A DNA stretch of 64,000 nt from Deltaproteobacteria bacterium (GCA_020444075.1 JAHLLR010000006.1:1-64000); one strand, 5' to 3'. Shown: positions 1 through 8,569, counted from the stretch's first letter. The notes: generated by a model from the sequence alone, not told the origin. Made by a program: numbers and translations.

Positions 1-1
1 T

Positions 2-190
2 GCGTTGCCAGACGGATTCGAGCGATCGGTGTTCTATAGGGTGGTTAAACAATTTAAGCATTCCCTGACGGTTATCGGCAGCCGACCGCCAAGCCATCGG
101 CTCCTCTGCAAAACCGGGTGTTTTCGTTCAGCGATGCACTATTTCCTTGATCCGGAGGCCGCCAATGATTACGGTCCGGTGTCGATATAA
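2..190 (+). CDS. possible 3' end of an upstream gene (partial)
   Basis: A reading frame is open from the window edge and ends at a stop at 188-190, giving at most 62 C-terminal residues ending DYGPVSI. It lies 28 bp upstream of the next rightward gene, which would suit a co-transcribed neighbour. No domain is recognisable and the stretch is short enough to be chance in GC-rich DNA. I cannot say what it encodes. Confidence 0.25.
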   Translation, partial: ALPDGFERSVFYRVVKQFKHSLTVIGSRPPSHRLLCKTGCFRSAMHYFLDPEAANDYGPVSI

Positions 191-218
191 AAATGCGTAA
201 AGGAGGCACCGCCATCCT

Positions 219-740
219 GTGGGACCCATTGACACACTGATAAAAAAATTAGTCATCCGCCTTTCCCGAACCGGATTTGTCCAATCGGCCATTGCCGAAG
301 GGGCGGACCTGAGGGCCTTTCGCCGCCGGCCTGACCTGAGGGTGATTTCAGGTGTAACCGCCATCGCCTTCAGTTATGCGATCGGCTGGCCTCTGATTGC
401 CATCTTGGGCATTGCGGCCGTCCACTACCGTAATGCCAGCATCGTAGTGGTTGGCGGCCCGGTAGCCTATGGGCTTTCCCATCTGGTGTTTTTGCTGGGC
501 ATGTACCTGGCCGGTGCCAAATACAGCCGGATTTTTCTGCGATGGGCCGTTTGCCGGGGGATGACGCTGCTCATGGTACGGTATCGGCTACCTCTTCCCA
601 CCCCATCGCTCCCTGATGTTGCGGTGGTGGCAGGCCACGATGAACACGGCGGTTACCATGGCGCCGATGCCTCCCTGCCAGTTCCCTCCTTCTGCCAGAG
701 CTGTTCCTGCGGCCAAAAAGAGGACCATGGCAAAGGATGA
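219..740 (+). CDS. small integral membrane protein of unknown function
   Basis: The GTG start at 219 follows a clear AGGAGG at 201-206. The protein has a basic N-terminus (residues 1-42, with a RAFRRRPDLR stretch) and two strongly hydrophobic segments at about residues 44-69 and 73-100, then a basic segment. Up to about residue 125 it looks like a normal membrane protein. The remaining 48 residues are unlike it and lie antisense to the 3' end of the convergent plsY gene, a 153-bp overlap. The true C-terminus may therefore be nearer residue 125, with the stop lost or a frameshift present. I do not recognise the family. Position next to the lipid locus suggests an envelope role, by inference only. 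Confidence 0.55.
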   Translation: MGPIDTLIKKLVIRLSRTGFVQSAIAEGADLRAFRRRPDLRVISGVTAIAFSYAIGWPLIAILGIAAVHYRNASIVVVGGPVAYGLSHLVFLLGMYLAGAKYSRIFLRWAVCRGMTLLMVRYRLPLPTPSLPDVAVVAGHDEHGGYHGADASLPVPSFCQSCSCGQKEDHGKG

Positions 741-1169
741 GAGAAACGGCGTTCGCCAGGCCAGGTGTGCCGCACCCCAGACCAGGGCACCGAGGGCGGC
801 CCATGCCGGTGCGACGACGGCCGTAAACCCCAGGTAGTTGGCCACCCCCTTGCCGCCTTTGAAGCCGTGAAAACAGGGAAACCGGTTGCCCACAACCAAT
901 CCCAATCCCACCCATGGCACCTGCCAGAAGGGCGCCAGCGCTTCGGCCACCAGGGCCACGAGGACCGCCCGTCCCATATCCAGCAGCAGGACCGCGGTAG
1001 CCCACCCGATGCCGGCCTGTCGATAGACATTCGTGGCGCCGGGGTTGCCGCTGCCGTGATGACGCGGGTCGCCGCGACCGGTGAAGCGAAATGCCAGAAT
1101 GGAAAAATTTATCGAACCGGCCACATAGGCAGCGACAAGCAGCAAGACGAATGTCGGCAGACCGGTCAT
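588..1169 (-). CDS. plsY: PlsY-like glycerol-3-phosphate acyltransferase
   Basis: This 193-residue polytopic inner-membrane protein resembles PlsY, which transfers an acyl group from acyl-phosphate to glycerol-3-phosphate. All three family motifs are visible: GSGNPGATNV, then GNRFPCFHGFKGGKGVA (Asn where many members have His), and a C-terminal HHRNIRER. I chose the ATG at 1169 because it forms a 4-bp ATGA overlap with the stop of the upstream dehydratase-PPTase gene, placing it last in the leftward lipid operon. An upstream TTG at 1175 is possible. Since PlsY is normally a housekeeping gene, this copy may be a dedicated paralogue that loads the cluster's acyl product onto glycerol phosphate (inference). 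Confidence 0.85.
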   Translation of the reverse strand: MTGLPTFVLLLVAAYVAGSINFSILAFRFTGRGDPRHHGSGNPGATNVYRQAGIGWATAVLLLDMGRAVLVALVAEALAPFWQVPWVGLGLVVGNRFPCFHGFKGGKGVANYLGFTAVVAPAWAALGALVWGAAHLAWRTPFLSSFAMVLFLAAGTALAEGGNWQGGIGAMVTAVFIVACHHRNIRERWGGKR

Positions 1170-2671
1170 GACCAATCATCCATGATAAGCACGGTGAACA
1201 GGTGACCGTCAATGGTTGCATGAGTCGCGGCCTGTGGCTTCCCTCCGTCAACTTCCAGCAGGCTGGATTCAGGGCCCACGGCCATTACCCGCGTACGTTC
1301 CCAGGAATCAGCGAGATGGATTCCCAGGGCTTTGGCGGCCGCTTCCTTGGCGCTCCAGACCCGCAGGGAGGCATCTGCCCGGCCCAGGGGAGATTGGTTT
1401 ACCACGGTTTGTTCACCGGCGTCCATATAGAGGTGCATGGCCCCGAGCGGCTTTGGCGACAGCGGCTCCACATCCACGCCCACCGGCTGTCCGGCGGCAA
1501 CGGCAATGGTGAAGCGCCGGTCATGGGATACGGCGCAATCGGTGCGGGTGCCGTCAGCCAGCGGGCATTGGGGGGACTGGCCGTTTTCGGCAACGGTTTC
1601 AATCTCCCGGGATGGCCGGTAATCGCCGTCGCCTGACAGCGATCGGCTGAGTCGTTTGAGGGCCAGTCGCGCGGACAGATACCCCCGGCCCCGGTCCGGG
1701 ACCATCGGTGTCAGCCGTCTTTTTTCGTTCTCGGAAAGCGCGGTTACGGCAAACGTGGCTGCGGCGTCACGCTCCAGCAGCACCATGCCTGAAAGGCGTC
1801 TGCGAAACGGGGTGAGGGGGTCGCCATGGGTCTGCAGCCGGAATCCCTGCGGTGGTATGGTGCGGCCGCCGCTGATGTCCCGCATGTGAACGCCGTTGGC
1901 GGCCTCGCACAGCCTGCCGGTATCATCATAAATGAAGATGTCGAAGACGAAGGGCTCATGACCGGTCTGTACCGGCACCACGCGTGCCGTGTAGACCTCG
2001 TCCAGCCGGGTGGGGTGGACGGCGGTGCGCCGGTCCATGGAGACGGGAAAAGCCACGATGCCGCAAAATCTCTGGCACCAGACGCAGGCGGCATGAAAGG
2101 CCGCATCCAGCACGTAGGGGGACCCCAGGTAAAGATCGCTGCGGGGATCGACCGGATGGGGTGAACGCACCCGGGCCAGGGCGCCGTCCGCTGAAATCAG
2201 CAGCGGTCCGCAGAGGTTGCGGTAGGACGGGCCAAAGGGAACCATCTCCCGATAGATGCGGGCCGGGTCCACGGCAGTGCAGACGCCGGTAATGGATGCG
2301 GCTGCTTCGAGGGGCGGTTCGATCGCCGCCGGCAAGTCTCGCCCAAGTGTCAGCGAGACGTGTCCCAGGGTGCGGGAAATCCTGGCCCCGGGGGATTTGA
2401 AACGGGTGATCAGGGTTGTGCGTATGGATCCGTCGTCATTCTCATCTACCTGGTTGAACGCCGGGAGCGGATCAGGCGTGTCCAGAGGGAGAAACCTGTC
2501 GAAGCGAATATCCGCCAGCCGGCGGCCGTCAACACCCGGGAAACGGCGACAGGTGTCCGCGGTGAGGTGTTCCATGGCCTCCACAGCTGCGAAAACAGGC
2601 CGGTCCTGCACGTGATGATCCCTGAAAAATGGCGGTGGATGTATCTTTATGGGAAAGGATGTCGATTTCAC
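1166..2671 (-). CDS. double-hotdog dehydratase fused to 4'-phosphopantetheinyl transferase
   Basis: A 501-residue fusion. Residues ~10-290 look like a polyketide-synthase dehydratase: the N-terminal hotdog has the FRDHHVQDRPVFAAVE segment with candidate catalytic His, and the second hotdog has VPFGPSYRNL and an LDAAFHAACVWCQ segment matching the Asp/Gln half of the site. Residues ~310-501 are a Sfp/EntD-type phosphopantetheinyl transferase, with VGVDVEPLSP (magnesium-binding acidic residues) and WSAKEAAAKALG (the W..KEA motif). It should dehydrate beta-hydroxyacyl-ACP and activate the cluster's ACPs. I chose GTG at 2671 because it overlaps the thioesterase stop as GTGA; the ATG at 2692 is possible. 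The gene overlaps plsY downstream by 4 bp. Confidence 0.85.
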   Translation of the reverse strand: MKSTSFPIKIHPPPFFRDHHVQDRPVFAAVEAMEHLTADTCRRFPGVDGRRLADIRFDRFLPLDTPDPLPAFNQVDENDDGSIRTTLITRFKSPGARISRTLGHVSLTLGRDLPAAIEPPLEAAASITGVCTAVDPARIYREMVPFGPSYRNLCGPLLISADGALARVRSPHPVDPRSDLYLGSPYVLDAAFHAACVWCQRFCGIVAFPVSMDRRTAVHPTRLDEVYTARVVPVQTGHEPFVFDIFIYDDTGRLCEAANGVHMRDISGGRTIPPQGFRLQTHGDPLTPFRRRLSGMVLLERDAAATFAVTALSENEKRRLTPMVPDRGRGYLSARLALKRLSRSLSGDGDYRPSREIETVAENGQSPQCPLADGTRTDCAVSHDRRFTIAVAAGQPVGVDVEPLSPKPLGAMHLYMDAGEQTVVNQSPLGRADASLRVWSAKEAAAKALGIHLADSWERTRVMAVGPESSLLEVDGGKPQAATHATIDGHLFTVLIMDDWS

Positions 2672-3150
2672 GGTTTCGGAAAAATGTCCCACAGATGGAC
2701 GGTTTTGGGATCAACCTCCACCGGTGTGCCCGATGCGTTGACTGCGCAATGGCGGGTGAATCCTTTGCAGACGATGTCACCGGATTCCTGGTGGGTGATC
2801 ACATAGTCAAACTGGAGCCGCACCCGCTCCAGCACCGACGGCCGGGTATGGACCCACATGGCGTCGTCGTAATACAGGGGCCGGAAATAGTCGATGTCCA
2901 CCTTGATGATGGGGTAGACATAGCCGCTTTCTTCCACGGCCTTGTACGGGTAGGCGGCATCGCGCATCAGCGAGGCCCGGCCGAATTCAAAATAGCGCAG
3001 GTAGTTGGCGTGGTAGACCACCTGGGAGCGATCCGTGTCCGCATAGAGGGTGCGGGTTTCGCAGCGATGCCAGACAATATCGCTGGTGCGGTCCCGGACA
3101 TACTGCGGGTGGCCGTTTAACGAGACAGGAATAAAGGGTTTGGGTTTCAT
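2668..3150 (-). CDS. YbgC/4-hydroxybenzoyl-CoA-type acyl thioesterase
   Basis: A 160-residue single-hotdog protein. Residues 37-65 contain the hallmark YADTDRSQVVYHANYLRYFE, with the Asp and the nearby Tyr/His characteristic of the YbgC/FadM thioesterase group, and the second half has the usual ending (RHCAVNASGTPVEVDP). It would hydrolyse acyl-ACP or acyl-CoA, either releasing product or editing. It starts one base after the stop of the upstream ketosynthase and its stop overlaps the next start. A thioesterase of this type also occurs in aryl-polyene loci (ApeK), which supports the comparison. Confidence 0.85.
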   Translation of the reverse strand: MKPKPFIPVSLNGHPQYVRDRTSDIVWHRCETRTLYADTDRSQVVYHANYLRYFEFGRASLMRDAAYPYKAVEESGYVYPIIKVDIDYFRPLYYDDAMWVHTRPSVLERVRLQFDYVITHQESGDIVCKGFTRHCAVNASGTPVEVDPKTVHLWDIFPKP

Positions 3151-3151
3151 C

Positions 3152-4417
3152 TCATACCCCCCGGAAGACCACGCAGCAGTTGGTCCCGCCGAAGCCGAAG
3201 GCGTTGGACAGGAAGGTGTCGTAGGCATGCCGCCGGGCCGCATTGGGCACCACGTCCACGTCGGCGAACGCGGGGTCGGGGAGATGGTTGGCCGTGGGCA
3301 GGACAATACCCTGGTGCATGCCCTCGATGGCCAGGGCCGCCTCGATGGCCGCGGCGGCACCCAGGGTATGGCCGATCTGGGATTTGTTGGACGACACCGG
3401 AATGGCCGCCAGCGAACTGCCGAACACCTCGCGCAGACTCTGGATTTCCACGGCATCGCCTTTCTGGGTGGAGGTGCCGTGGGCGTTGACATAGCCGATG
3501 TCCGCGGGCTGGATCTGGGCATCGTCGATGGCCTGGGCGATGGCCCGCACGATGGTCGCCTGGTTGGGCAGGGTGAAATGGTGGGCGTCCGATGTCCAGC
3601 CGACCCCCAGCACTTCGGCCCTGGGGGTGAGGTCATACTTCTTCAATGCCTCATCGGCGGCCATCACCAGTACGCCGCCCCCCTCGCCGAGGACGATGCC
3701 GCGGCGGTCGACGGAAAAGGGCCGTGAGGCCTGGGTGGGGTCGTCAAAGGCCCGGTCGGTGGGGCCCACCTTGATGGTGGCCCACATGTTGGCAAAGCCC
3801 TGAATGATCTCAGGGGTCAGGCAGGTCTCCACCCCGCCGGCCAGGACAACGTCGCACTCGCCGTCCCGGATCATGCGGGCGCCGATGCCGATGGCGTGGT
3901 TGCCCGAGGCACAGGCTCCCTGGGGTGAAAAGATGGGGCCGGTAAACCCCAGCATCATGCCGGCTTTGCCCGCGGGCAGATTGGCGCACAGGTTGGGCAA
4001 GAGGTAGGGGCTGACTTTGGTCGGGCCGTGTTTCGTGTAGTTGTCCATGGCAATGCGATAGGCATCGGTGCCGTTCAGTGCCGAGCCCATCAGGCAGGCG
4101 GTTCGGGGACCTGTCCGGTCATCGATTTCCAGGCCGGCATGGTCAAGCGCCCGTTTGCACAGCACCATGGTCAGCAGCACGTAATCCGCGTTCCAGTTGC
4201 GGCTGTCGACCTTGTCGATGAAGGGAAGGTCCCGGGGGTTCCAGTCCGGGATTTCTCCCACCACGTTGCTGCGTGAGCGGGTCTCGCAGCGGGTGATCCG
4301 GCGAAAACCGGCTTCCCCGCGAACGGCCCGCTGCCAGGTGGTTTCAAAGGTGTTGCCCAGGCAGGTGACGGCGTCGTAGCCGACCACGAATACCCGACGG
4401 TTCAAGGGTGGTTTCAT
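3152..4417 (-). CDS. beta-ketoacyl-ACP synthase (KAS II/FabF-like)
   Basis: A 421-residue thiolase-fold condensing enzyme. The full catalytic triad is visible: Cys169 in GACASG, His313 in NAHGTST and His350 in SQIGHTLGAA, followed by the terminal NAFGFGGTN signature. It should therefore condense malonyl-ACP with an acyl primer and is not a degenerate chain-length factor. The ATG overlaps the stop of the upstream ketosynthase by 4 bp (ATGA), so the two are probably translationally coupled. FabF-like length and motifs make the family assignment firm; substrate and chain length cannot be read from sequence. Confidence 0.9.
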   Translation of the reverse strand: MKPPLNRRVFVVGYDAVTCLGNTFETTWQRAVRGEAGFRRITRCETRSRSNVVGEIPDWNPRDLPFIDKVDSRNWNADYVLLTMVLCKRALDHAGLEIDDRTGPRTACLMGSALNGTDAYRIAMDNYTKHGPTKVSPYLLPNLCANLPAGKAGMMLGFTGPIFSPQGACASGNHAIGIGARMIRDGECDVVLAGGVETCLTPEIIQGFANMWATIKVGPTDRAFDDPTQASRPFSVDRRGIVLGEGGGVLVMAADEALKKYDLTPRAEVLGVGWTSDAHHFTLPNQATIVRAIAQAIDDAQIQPADIGYVNAHGTSTQKGDAVEIQSLREVFGSSLAAIPVSSNKSQIGHTLGAAAAIEAALAIEGMHQGIVLPTANHLPDPAFADVDVVPNAARRHAYDTFLSNAFGFGGTNCCVVFRGV

Positions 4418-5661
4418 ATTCGTCTAAATACCATACACGCATTGCACCCGCCAAACCCGAATGCATTTTTCAGCACGTATTCCTGCTCCACCTTCCGGCT
4501 GGTCTCGACCACGCAATCCATATCTATGGCCGGATCCGGGGTGTAATTGATGGTGGGGGGCAGCATGCGTGTCCGCATTCCCTCCATGGCCAGTATCGAT
4601 TCGATGGCGCTGGCGGCGCCCATGGCATGGCCGATCATGGATTTGTTGGCCGTGACCGGCGGCATCCGGCTGCCGAATACCTGGCGCAGGGCGTCGGCCT
4701 CCACCTGGTCGCCCGCGCGTGTGGAAGCGGCGTGGGCATTGACGGCGCTGATCCGGTCCGGCGTAATGCCGGCGTAGTGGATGCTTTGGGCAATGCAGCG
4801 GCGGACCGTTTCCAGGTTCGGGGCCACATGGTGGAACGCGTCCGAAGTCATGGCCCAGCCGGCGATTTCCGCCGCAACTGCCAGGCCGTGGGCCTCGGCG
4901 AAGGAGCGTTTGGCGATGATGATACAGCCGGACCCCTCGGCGACCACGAATCCCCGGCGGTTTAGCGAGAAGGGACGGCTGGCCTTTTCAGGCCGTTCTT
5001 CGGGGTCGCCCTCCTTGGGCATGAACGCACCGCCCATCGTGCCGAAGCCGGCCACGATGGGCTCGGTCAAGGGGAAGTCCACGGCCCCGCAGATGGCTGC
5101 ATCCGCCCTTCCGTCGTTGATCAGCATGGCGCCCACGATCATGGAGGTCAGGCCGGTGGCGCAGGCCGTGATGGTGGCGCTGATCGGGCCCGTGGCGCCG
5201 GTGTGCATGGAGACTTTGCCTCCCACCATGTTGATGCAGGCATTGGGGTTGACGTAGGGCGGCGGCAGCTTGCCCCGGTTCATGAGGTTGCGATCCGCGC
5301 CAAGCACGACATCCAGGCCGCCGATGGCGCTGCTGAAAGTGATGGCCGTTCGCGGGGCAAGGTCCGGCGTGATTTCGATTCCACTTTTTTCCAGGGCCCG
5401 GGATACGGTCAGCAGGGCGTATTTGAAAATGGGGGAAGGCCAGCGGGCCTGTTCACGGGGTTTTAAAAAATCGTAGGGGAGGTGATCGATATCCGGTGCC
5501 TGGCCGGCGATGCGCACGGGAAAGTCGTCGGTCAGGTCGAACCGGGTCAAGGGGCCGATGCCGCTGGTGCCGGACAGGGCTTTTTGCCATTGGTCTTCAA
5601 GATCGATCCCTAAGGGTGATATCGCATCATATCCGAGAATGACCATGGGATCGTCAGGCAT
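4414..5661 (-). CDS. beta-ketoacyl-ACP synthase (KAS II/FabF-like), second copy
   Basis: A 415-residue ketosynthase with its own complete triad: Cys167 in ITACATG, His310 in NAHAAST and His345 in SMIGHAMGAA, plus NAFGFGGCN near the end. I chose ATG 5661 because the protein then starts directly at the first strand (MVILGYDAISPLG). The longer frame to 5712 begins with TTG and adds an unlikely tail. It precedes and overlaps the other ketosynthase by 4 bp. Adjacent KS pairs usually form KS-chain-length-factor heterodimers in which one partner has lost the Cys. Here both look active, so they may act separately. Confidence 0.88.
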   Translation of the reverse strand: MPDDPMVILGYDAISPLGIDLEDQWQKALSGTSGIGPLTRFDLTDDFPVRIAGQAPDIDHLPYDFLKPREQARWPSPIFKYALLTVSRALEKSGIEITPDLAPRTAITFSSAIGGLDVVLGADRNLMNRGKLPPPYVNPNACINMVGGKVSMHTGATGPISATITACATGLTSMIVGAMLINDGRADAAICGAVDFPLTEPIVAGFGTMGGAFMPKEGDPEERPEKASRPFSLNRRGFVVAEGSGCIIIAKRSFAEAHGLAVAAEIAGWAMTSDAFHHVAPNLETVRRCIAQSIHYAGITPDRISAVNAHAASTRAGDQVEADALRQVFGSRMPPVTANKSMIGHAMGAASAIESILAMEGMRTRMLPPTINYTPDPAIDMDCVVETSRKVEQEYVLKNAFGFGGCNACMVFRRI

Positions 5662-5712
5662 AATTGATAATATCCAGGGCCGCATGAAGCGTTGCGGCCT
5701 ATCAGGGGTCAA

Positions 5713-6711
5713 TCACCAGGGGATGAACTGGTAGAGTTTGGCGAACATCTCATAGATTTCGATCCAGTTCTGCAGATCCCGGGTGCTCTGCATATGGGCC
5801 CGCTTGTTGACCATTACCCAGCTCATGTGGGCCGCGCCGTCCTTGCAGGTGCTGCAGTCCCGCGTTTCCGAGGTGCAGCAGCGATGCATGGTATTCAGGT
5901 CCGACGCCCAGCGGATGAAATTGGTCAGCCGTCGGGGCTTGGGCTCACGTTTGTCCAATGGGTCCGTCACCGATGGGCACTCCATCCAGCCGAAGGGCCG
6001 GCCCATCATCTTCCCCGTGGTGATGATTTCGTGATAGTACTTCGAGGAGATTACCGTATCCGGGTAGCTGTCCAGCACATCGTCCATTTCGCAGCGGATC
6101 TGTGCCAGTTCCTCGGCCCGCCAGTGAAACCCGTCCACCCCCTCGTCGTTGGAGAGCAGCTGCATGTGCACCTTGAGGCCCGCATCACGGATTTTTTTGA
6201 TGATCCGTTCGGTCTTGCCCAGCTGCTTGGGGGTGATGGTATACAGGTAATAGGTGTGCGGGTCGCCCGCGTAGTTTTTGCTGGATATGGAAAAAGCGTC
6301 CTTTCCGCGCAGCACCTTCTCGTCCGCTTCATCCCCCCACAGGCTGATGCCCAGCATCATGTCGGGGAAGCGGTCCCGGGGCACCTTGATAATGCCGTTG
6401 GTGGCGCAGAAGGTGGGCAGGCGCCTGTAAAAGGCCTCCACCCGGTCCATGCACAGGGTGGGTTCGCCGCCGATGAGAATGGCCAGGTTCACGCCGCGGG
6501 CCATCTCTTTGTCCACGAAGGTTTCCCAGCGGGTGATATCCATTTCCTCTTTGGCCGCTTCGTGTTCGCCGGAGGAGAAGAAGAAGCAGCCTTTGCAGCG
6601 CAGATTGCAGCGGTTGGTCACATCGTAGATCGAGCTGCGGATGTTGAGCTTGGATATGCGTTTATACCGGGCGTACCAGTGGTCGTCCAGCAGTGAGCTG
6701 ACGGTTTTCAT
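5713..6711 (-). CDS. radical SAM protein with C-terminal cysteine cluster (paralogue 1)
   Basis: A 332-residue protein with the radical SAM CxxxCxxC motif at Cys35, Cys39 and Cys42 (CNLRCKGC), a GGEPTL motif near residue 83 for SAM binding, and a C-terminal group CCTSETRDCSTC at about residues 270-285 that could hold an auxiliary Fe-S cluster (SPASM or twitch-like). It is clearly related to the gene just upstream: similar N-terminal linker, motif spacing and C-terminal cysteines. It sits between the second radical SAM gene and the ketosynthases in the lipid operon, so an acyl-ACP or lipid substrate is likely. The reaction is unknown. Confidence 0.85.
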   Translation of the reverse strand: MKTVSSLLDDHWYARYKRISKLNIRSSIYDVTNRCNLRCKGCFFFSSGEHEAAKEEMDITRWETFVDKEMARGVNLAILIGGEPTLCMDRVEAFYRRLPTFCATNGIIKVPRDRFPDMMLGISLWGDEADEKVLRGKDAFSISSKNYAGDPHTYYLYTITPKQLGKTERIIKKIRDAGLKVHMQLLSNDEGVDGFHWRAEELAQIRCEMDDVLDSYPDTVISSKYYHEIITTGKMMGRPFGWMECPSVTDPLDKREPKPRRLTNFIRWASDLNTMHRCCTSETRDCSTCKDGAAHMSWVMVNKRAHMQSTRDLQNWIEIYEMFAKLYQFIPW

Positions 6712-6724
6712 AAAAAAAGGTCCT

Positions 6725-7828
6725 TCAATTGGCTGCCAGTTCCACGCCGGGCGGGGAAACGGTTGCGTTGCACAGGTTCTTTCCCTTTACATAGCCTTTC
6801 ACCCACACGGCCAGGTAGGTGTCCACAAAGTCCAGCCAGGATCGAAAGGTGTCGGGGTTGACGGCGTGGCGGAACAGCCGGGCCGTGACCACGGCGCTGG
6901 CCGCCGCGTAGTGCCGGCAGTCCGGGCAGTCCGTATCCGGCACGCAGCAGGCCGCATCGCGGTCCCAGGTCAGGTCCGTGCGGTACTGGCGAAAGGATCG
7001 GCCCAGGCCCACATCCGTGGCGGGGTTCCGTCGGGGATAGGAACAGCCGAACAGGTCGTGGAGGCCCTTTTCGTGGGTGTGGGCCATGGCGCTGTACCAG
7101 GAAAACAAGACCGTATCCGGATATTTTTCCAGCAGCTCGATCATGGCGTGCCGGGTGTCGGCCAAACTCAGCGGCGTGTGGCGAAGATCGCCGGTGTACC
7201 CCACCGGCGCGCTGAACATGTTGAAGGTGACCTTGGCTCCCTGGTCGGCCAGCATCCGGACCACCGTCCCGGCCTGGTCGATGTTGTGCCGGGTAAAGGT
7301 GTAGACGAAGGCCGCCCGAGGATCGCCGGCGTAGTTTTCCAGCTGGCGGGTCAGCATATGTCTCGCATTGCGGGTCTGCAGGCTGGTGTCGTCGTTGCCC
7401 CACACGGAAATGTGAATACGGTAACCCACGGAATCCGGAATGCGCCTGAGGCCGTTGGTGGCGATGCATCCCAAAGGAATTTCCTCGTAGCAGACCTGGA
7501 GCAGGTCCGGTACCAGTGAGGGTTCGGCGCCGGCCAGCACCACGAAGGTGATGCCCCGCGCCTTCTCCGCGCGCATCAGCTGCCGCCAGTCGTCCGGATT
7601 GGTATTGTCCCGGGTGTTCTGTTTTTCCCCCTCGAAATAATAGCAGCCATTGCAGCGGATGTTGCATCGCCGGGTCATGTCGAAAGTGGATTCACGCAGG
7701 AAAAAATACTTGCGCACCTTCTCCCAGCGGTCCCTGACCTCGGGATCGGCGATCAGGTCCGAAAATTTCCAGGTTTGAATTCCCGGGTCTGGTTGAGGGG
7801 GTGGTTTCACATCCATGGGCAGAGTCAT
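6725..7828 (-). CDS. radical SAM protein with C-terminal cysteine cluster (paralogue 2)
   Basis: A 367-residue paralogue of the preceding entry. The radical SAM motif is CNIRCNGC (Cys55, Cys59, Cys62), with a conserved GAEPSL segment and a C-terminal CCVPDTDCPDC group around residues 295-306. It has a longer proline-rich N-terminus; an in-frame ATG at 7816 would shorten it by four residues. The start lies five bases after the stop of the ACP gene, so the two are almost certainly co-transcribed. Whether the two paralogues form a heterodimer or act in sequence cannot be told from the DNA. Confidence 0.85.
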   Translation of the reverse strand: MTLPMDVKPPPQPDPGIQTWKFSDLIADPEVRDRWEKVRKYFFLRESTFDMTRRCNIRCNGCYYFEGEKQNTRDNTNPDDWRQLMRAEKARGITFVVLAGAEPSLVPDLLQVCYEEIPLGCIATNGLRRIPDSVGYRIHISVWGNDDTSLQTRNARHMLTRQLENYAGDPRAAFVYTFTRHNIDQAGTVVRMLADQGAKVTFNMFSAPVGYTGDLRHTPLSLADTRHAMIELLEKYPDTVLFSWYSAMAHTHEKGLHDLFGCSYPRRNPATDVGLGRSFRQYRTDLTWDRDAACCVPDTDCPDCRHYAAASAVVTARLFRHAVNPDTFRSWLDFVDTYLAVWVKGYVKGKNLCNATVSPPGVELAAN

Positions 7829-7833
7829 AATCG

Positions 7834-8100
7834 TTACGCAGCCAGCTTTTTCCGAATATATTCCCCGATCAGCCGCACGGTTGTGAGTTTGGGGTAATCG
7901 TCTTCATCGATCCGCACCGCGTATTCATCCCGCAGCACCAGGGCCACGGTAGCCAGGTCCATGCTGTCGATGCCCACCTCGTCCACCAGGTCGATGTCCG
8001 CGTCGAATGTCTCGGGGGTGACATCCTCCAGCTTGAGTTCGTTGATCATGATCTCCGCGATGCGAAGGATGATTTTATCCGTTTCAACTGCCATGTTCAT
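7834..8100 (-). CDS. acyl carrier protein
   Basis: An 88-residue acidic ACP with the phosphopantetheine-attachment serine in GIDSMDL (Ser46). I chose the ATG at 8100 because it overlaps the stop of the upstream dehydratase gene as ATGA; the frame upstream of it is antisense-like noise. It is one of two ACPs in the operon, as in aryl-polyene loci where two carrier proteins divide initiation and elongation. The fused PPTase in the same operon probably modifies it. Confidence 0.9.
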   Translation of the reverse strand: MNMAVETDKIILRIAEIMINELKLEDVTPETFDADIDLVDEVGIDSMDLATVALVLRDEYAVRIDEDDYPKLTTVRLIGEYIRKKLAA

Positions 8101-8462
8101 CGGTCTCCTTGTTTCTCTGTTCCCAGCCGGATCAGGCCGCTGCAGATCAACCCCTGATCTCCGGCGATGCGGAAGCTGTGGCTGGCGTCGGCATCGCCGG
8201 CCTTTACCGTCAGGGTCAGGGCCTGATCGGGATGGATCATCTGCTTGAAGCGCACCCGGCTGACCTGCCTGACCGGCAACCCTTGATTGTATATCCGGCA
8301 CAACAGGTCGTGGACCATACCCAACTGGGCAACTCCGGGGAGCACCGGCGCATCGGGAAAATGACCGTCGAACCAGGGCGAATCCGCAGGTACACGGATA
8401 TGGGCCTTAACTTCACCATCCGCCTCCTGATTGTCAAACGACCACTCATACCACAATGTCAT
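8097..8462 (-). CDS. FabZ/FabA-like hotdog dehydratase
   Basis: A 121-residue single-hotdog protein with the motif FDGHFPDAPVLPGVAQLG, matching the HFP...PG.. active-site region of 3-hydroxyacyl-ACP dehydratases. It resembles the ApeI-type member of aryl-polyene clusters. It overlaps the ACP gene by 4 bp. The usual second-helix acidic residue (Glu in FabZ) is not obvious after the motif, where Gln and Gly stand, so catalytic competence is not certain and a structural or chain-handling role is possible. Confidence 0.8.
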   Translation of the reverse strand: MTLWYEWSFDNQEADGEVKAHIRVPADSPWFDGHFPDAPVLPGVAQLGMVHDLLCRIYNQGLPVRQVSRVRFKQMIHPDQALTLTVKAGDADASHSFRIAGDQGLICSGLIRLGTEKQGDR

Positions 8463-8569
8463 TGGTTTTTCTAACCTGCTTTTGACGGTTTCGTAAATCT
8501 AATTTTTACGGTTCCATGACCCATCTGCCAGTGGCATCCTGTCGGGCAGTTCCGCCGGTCGGCATCGAC

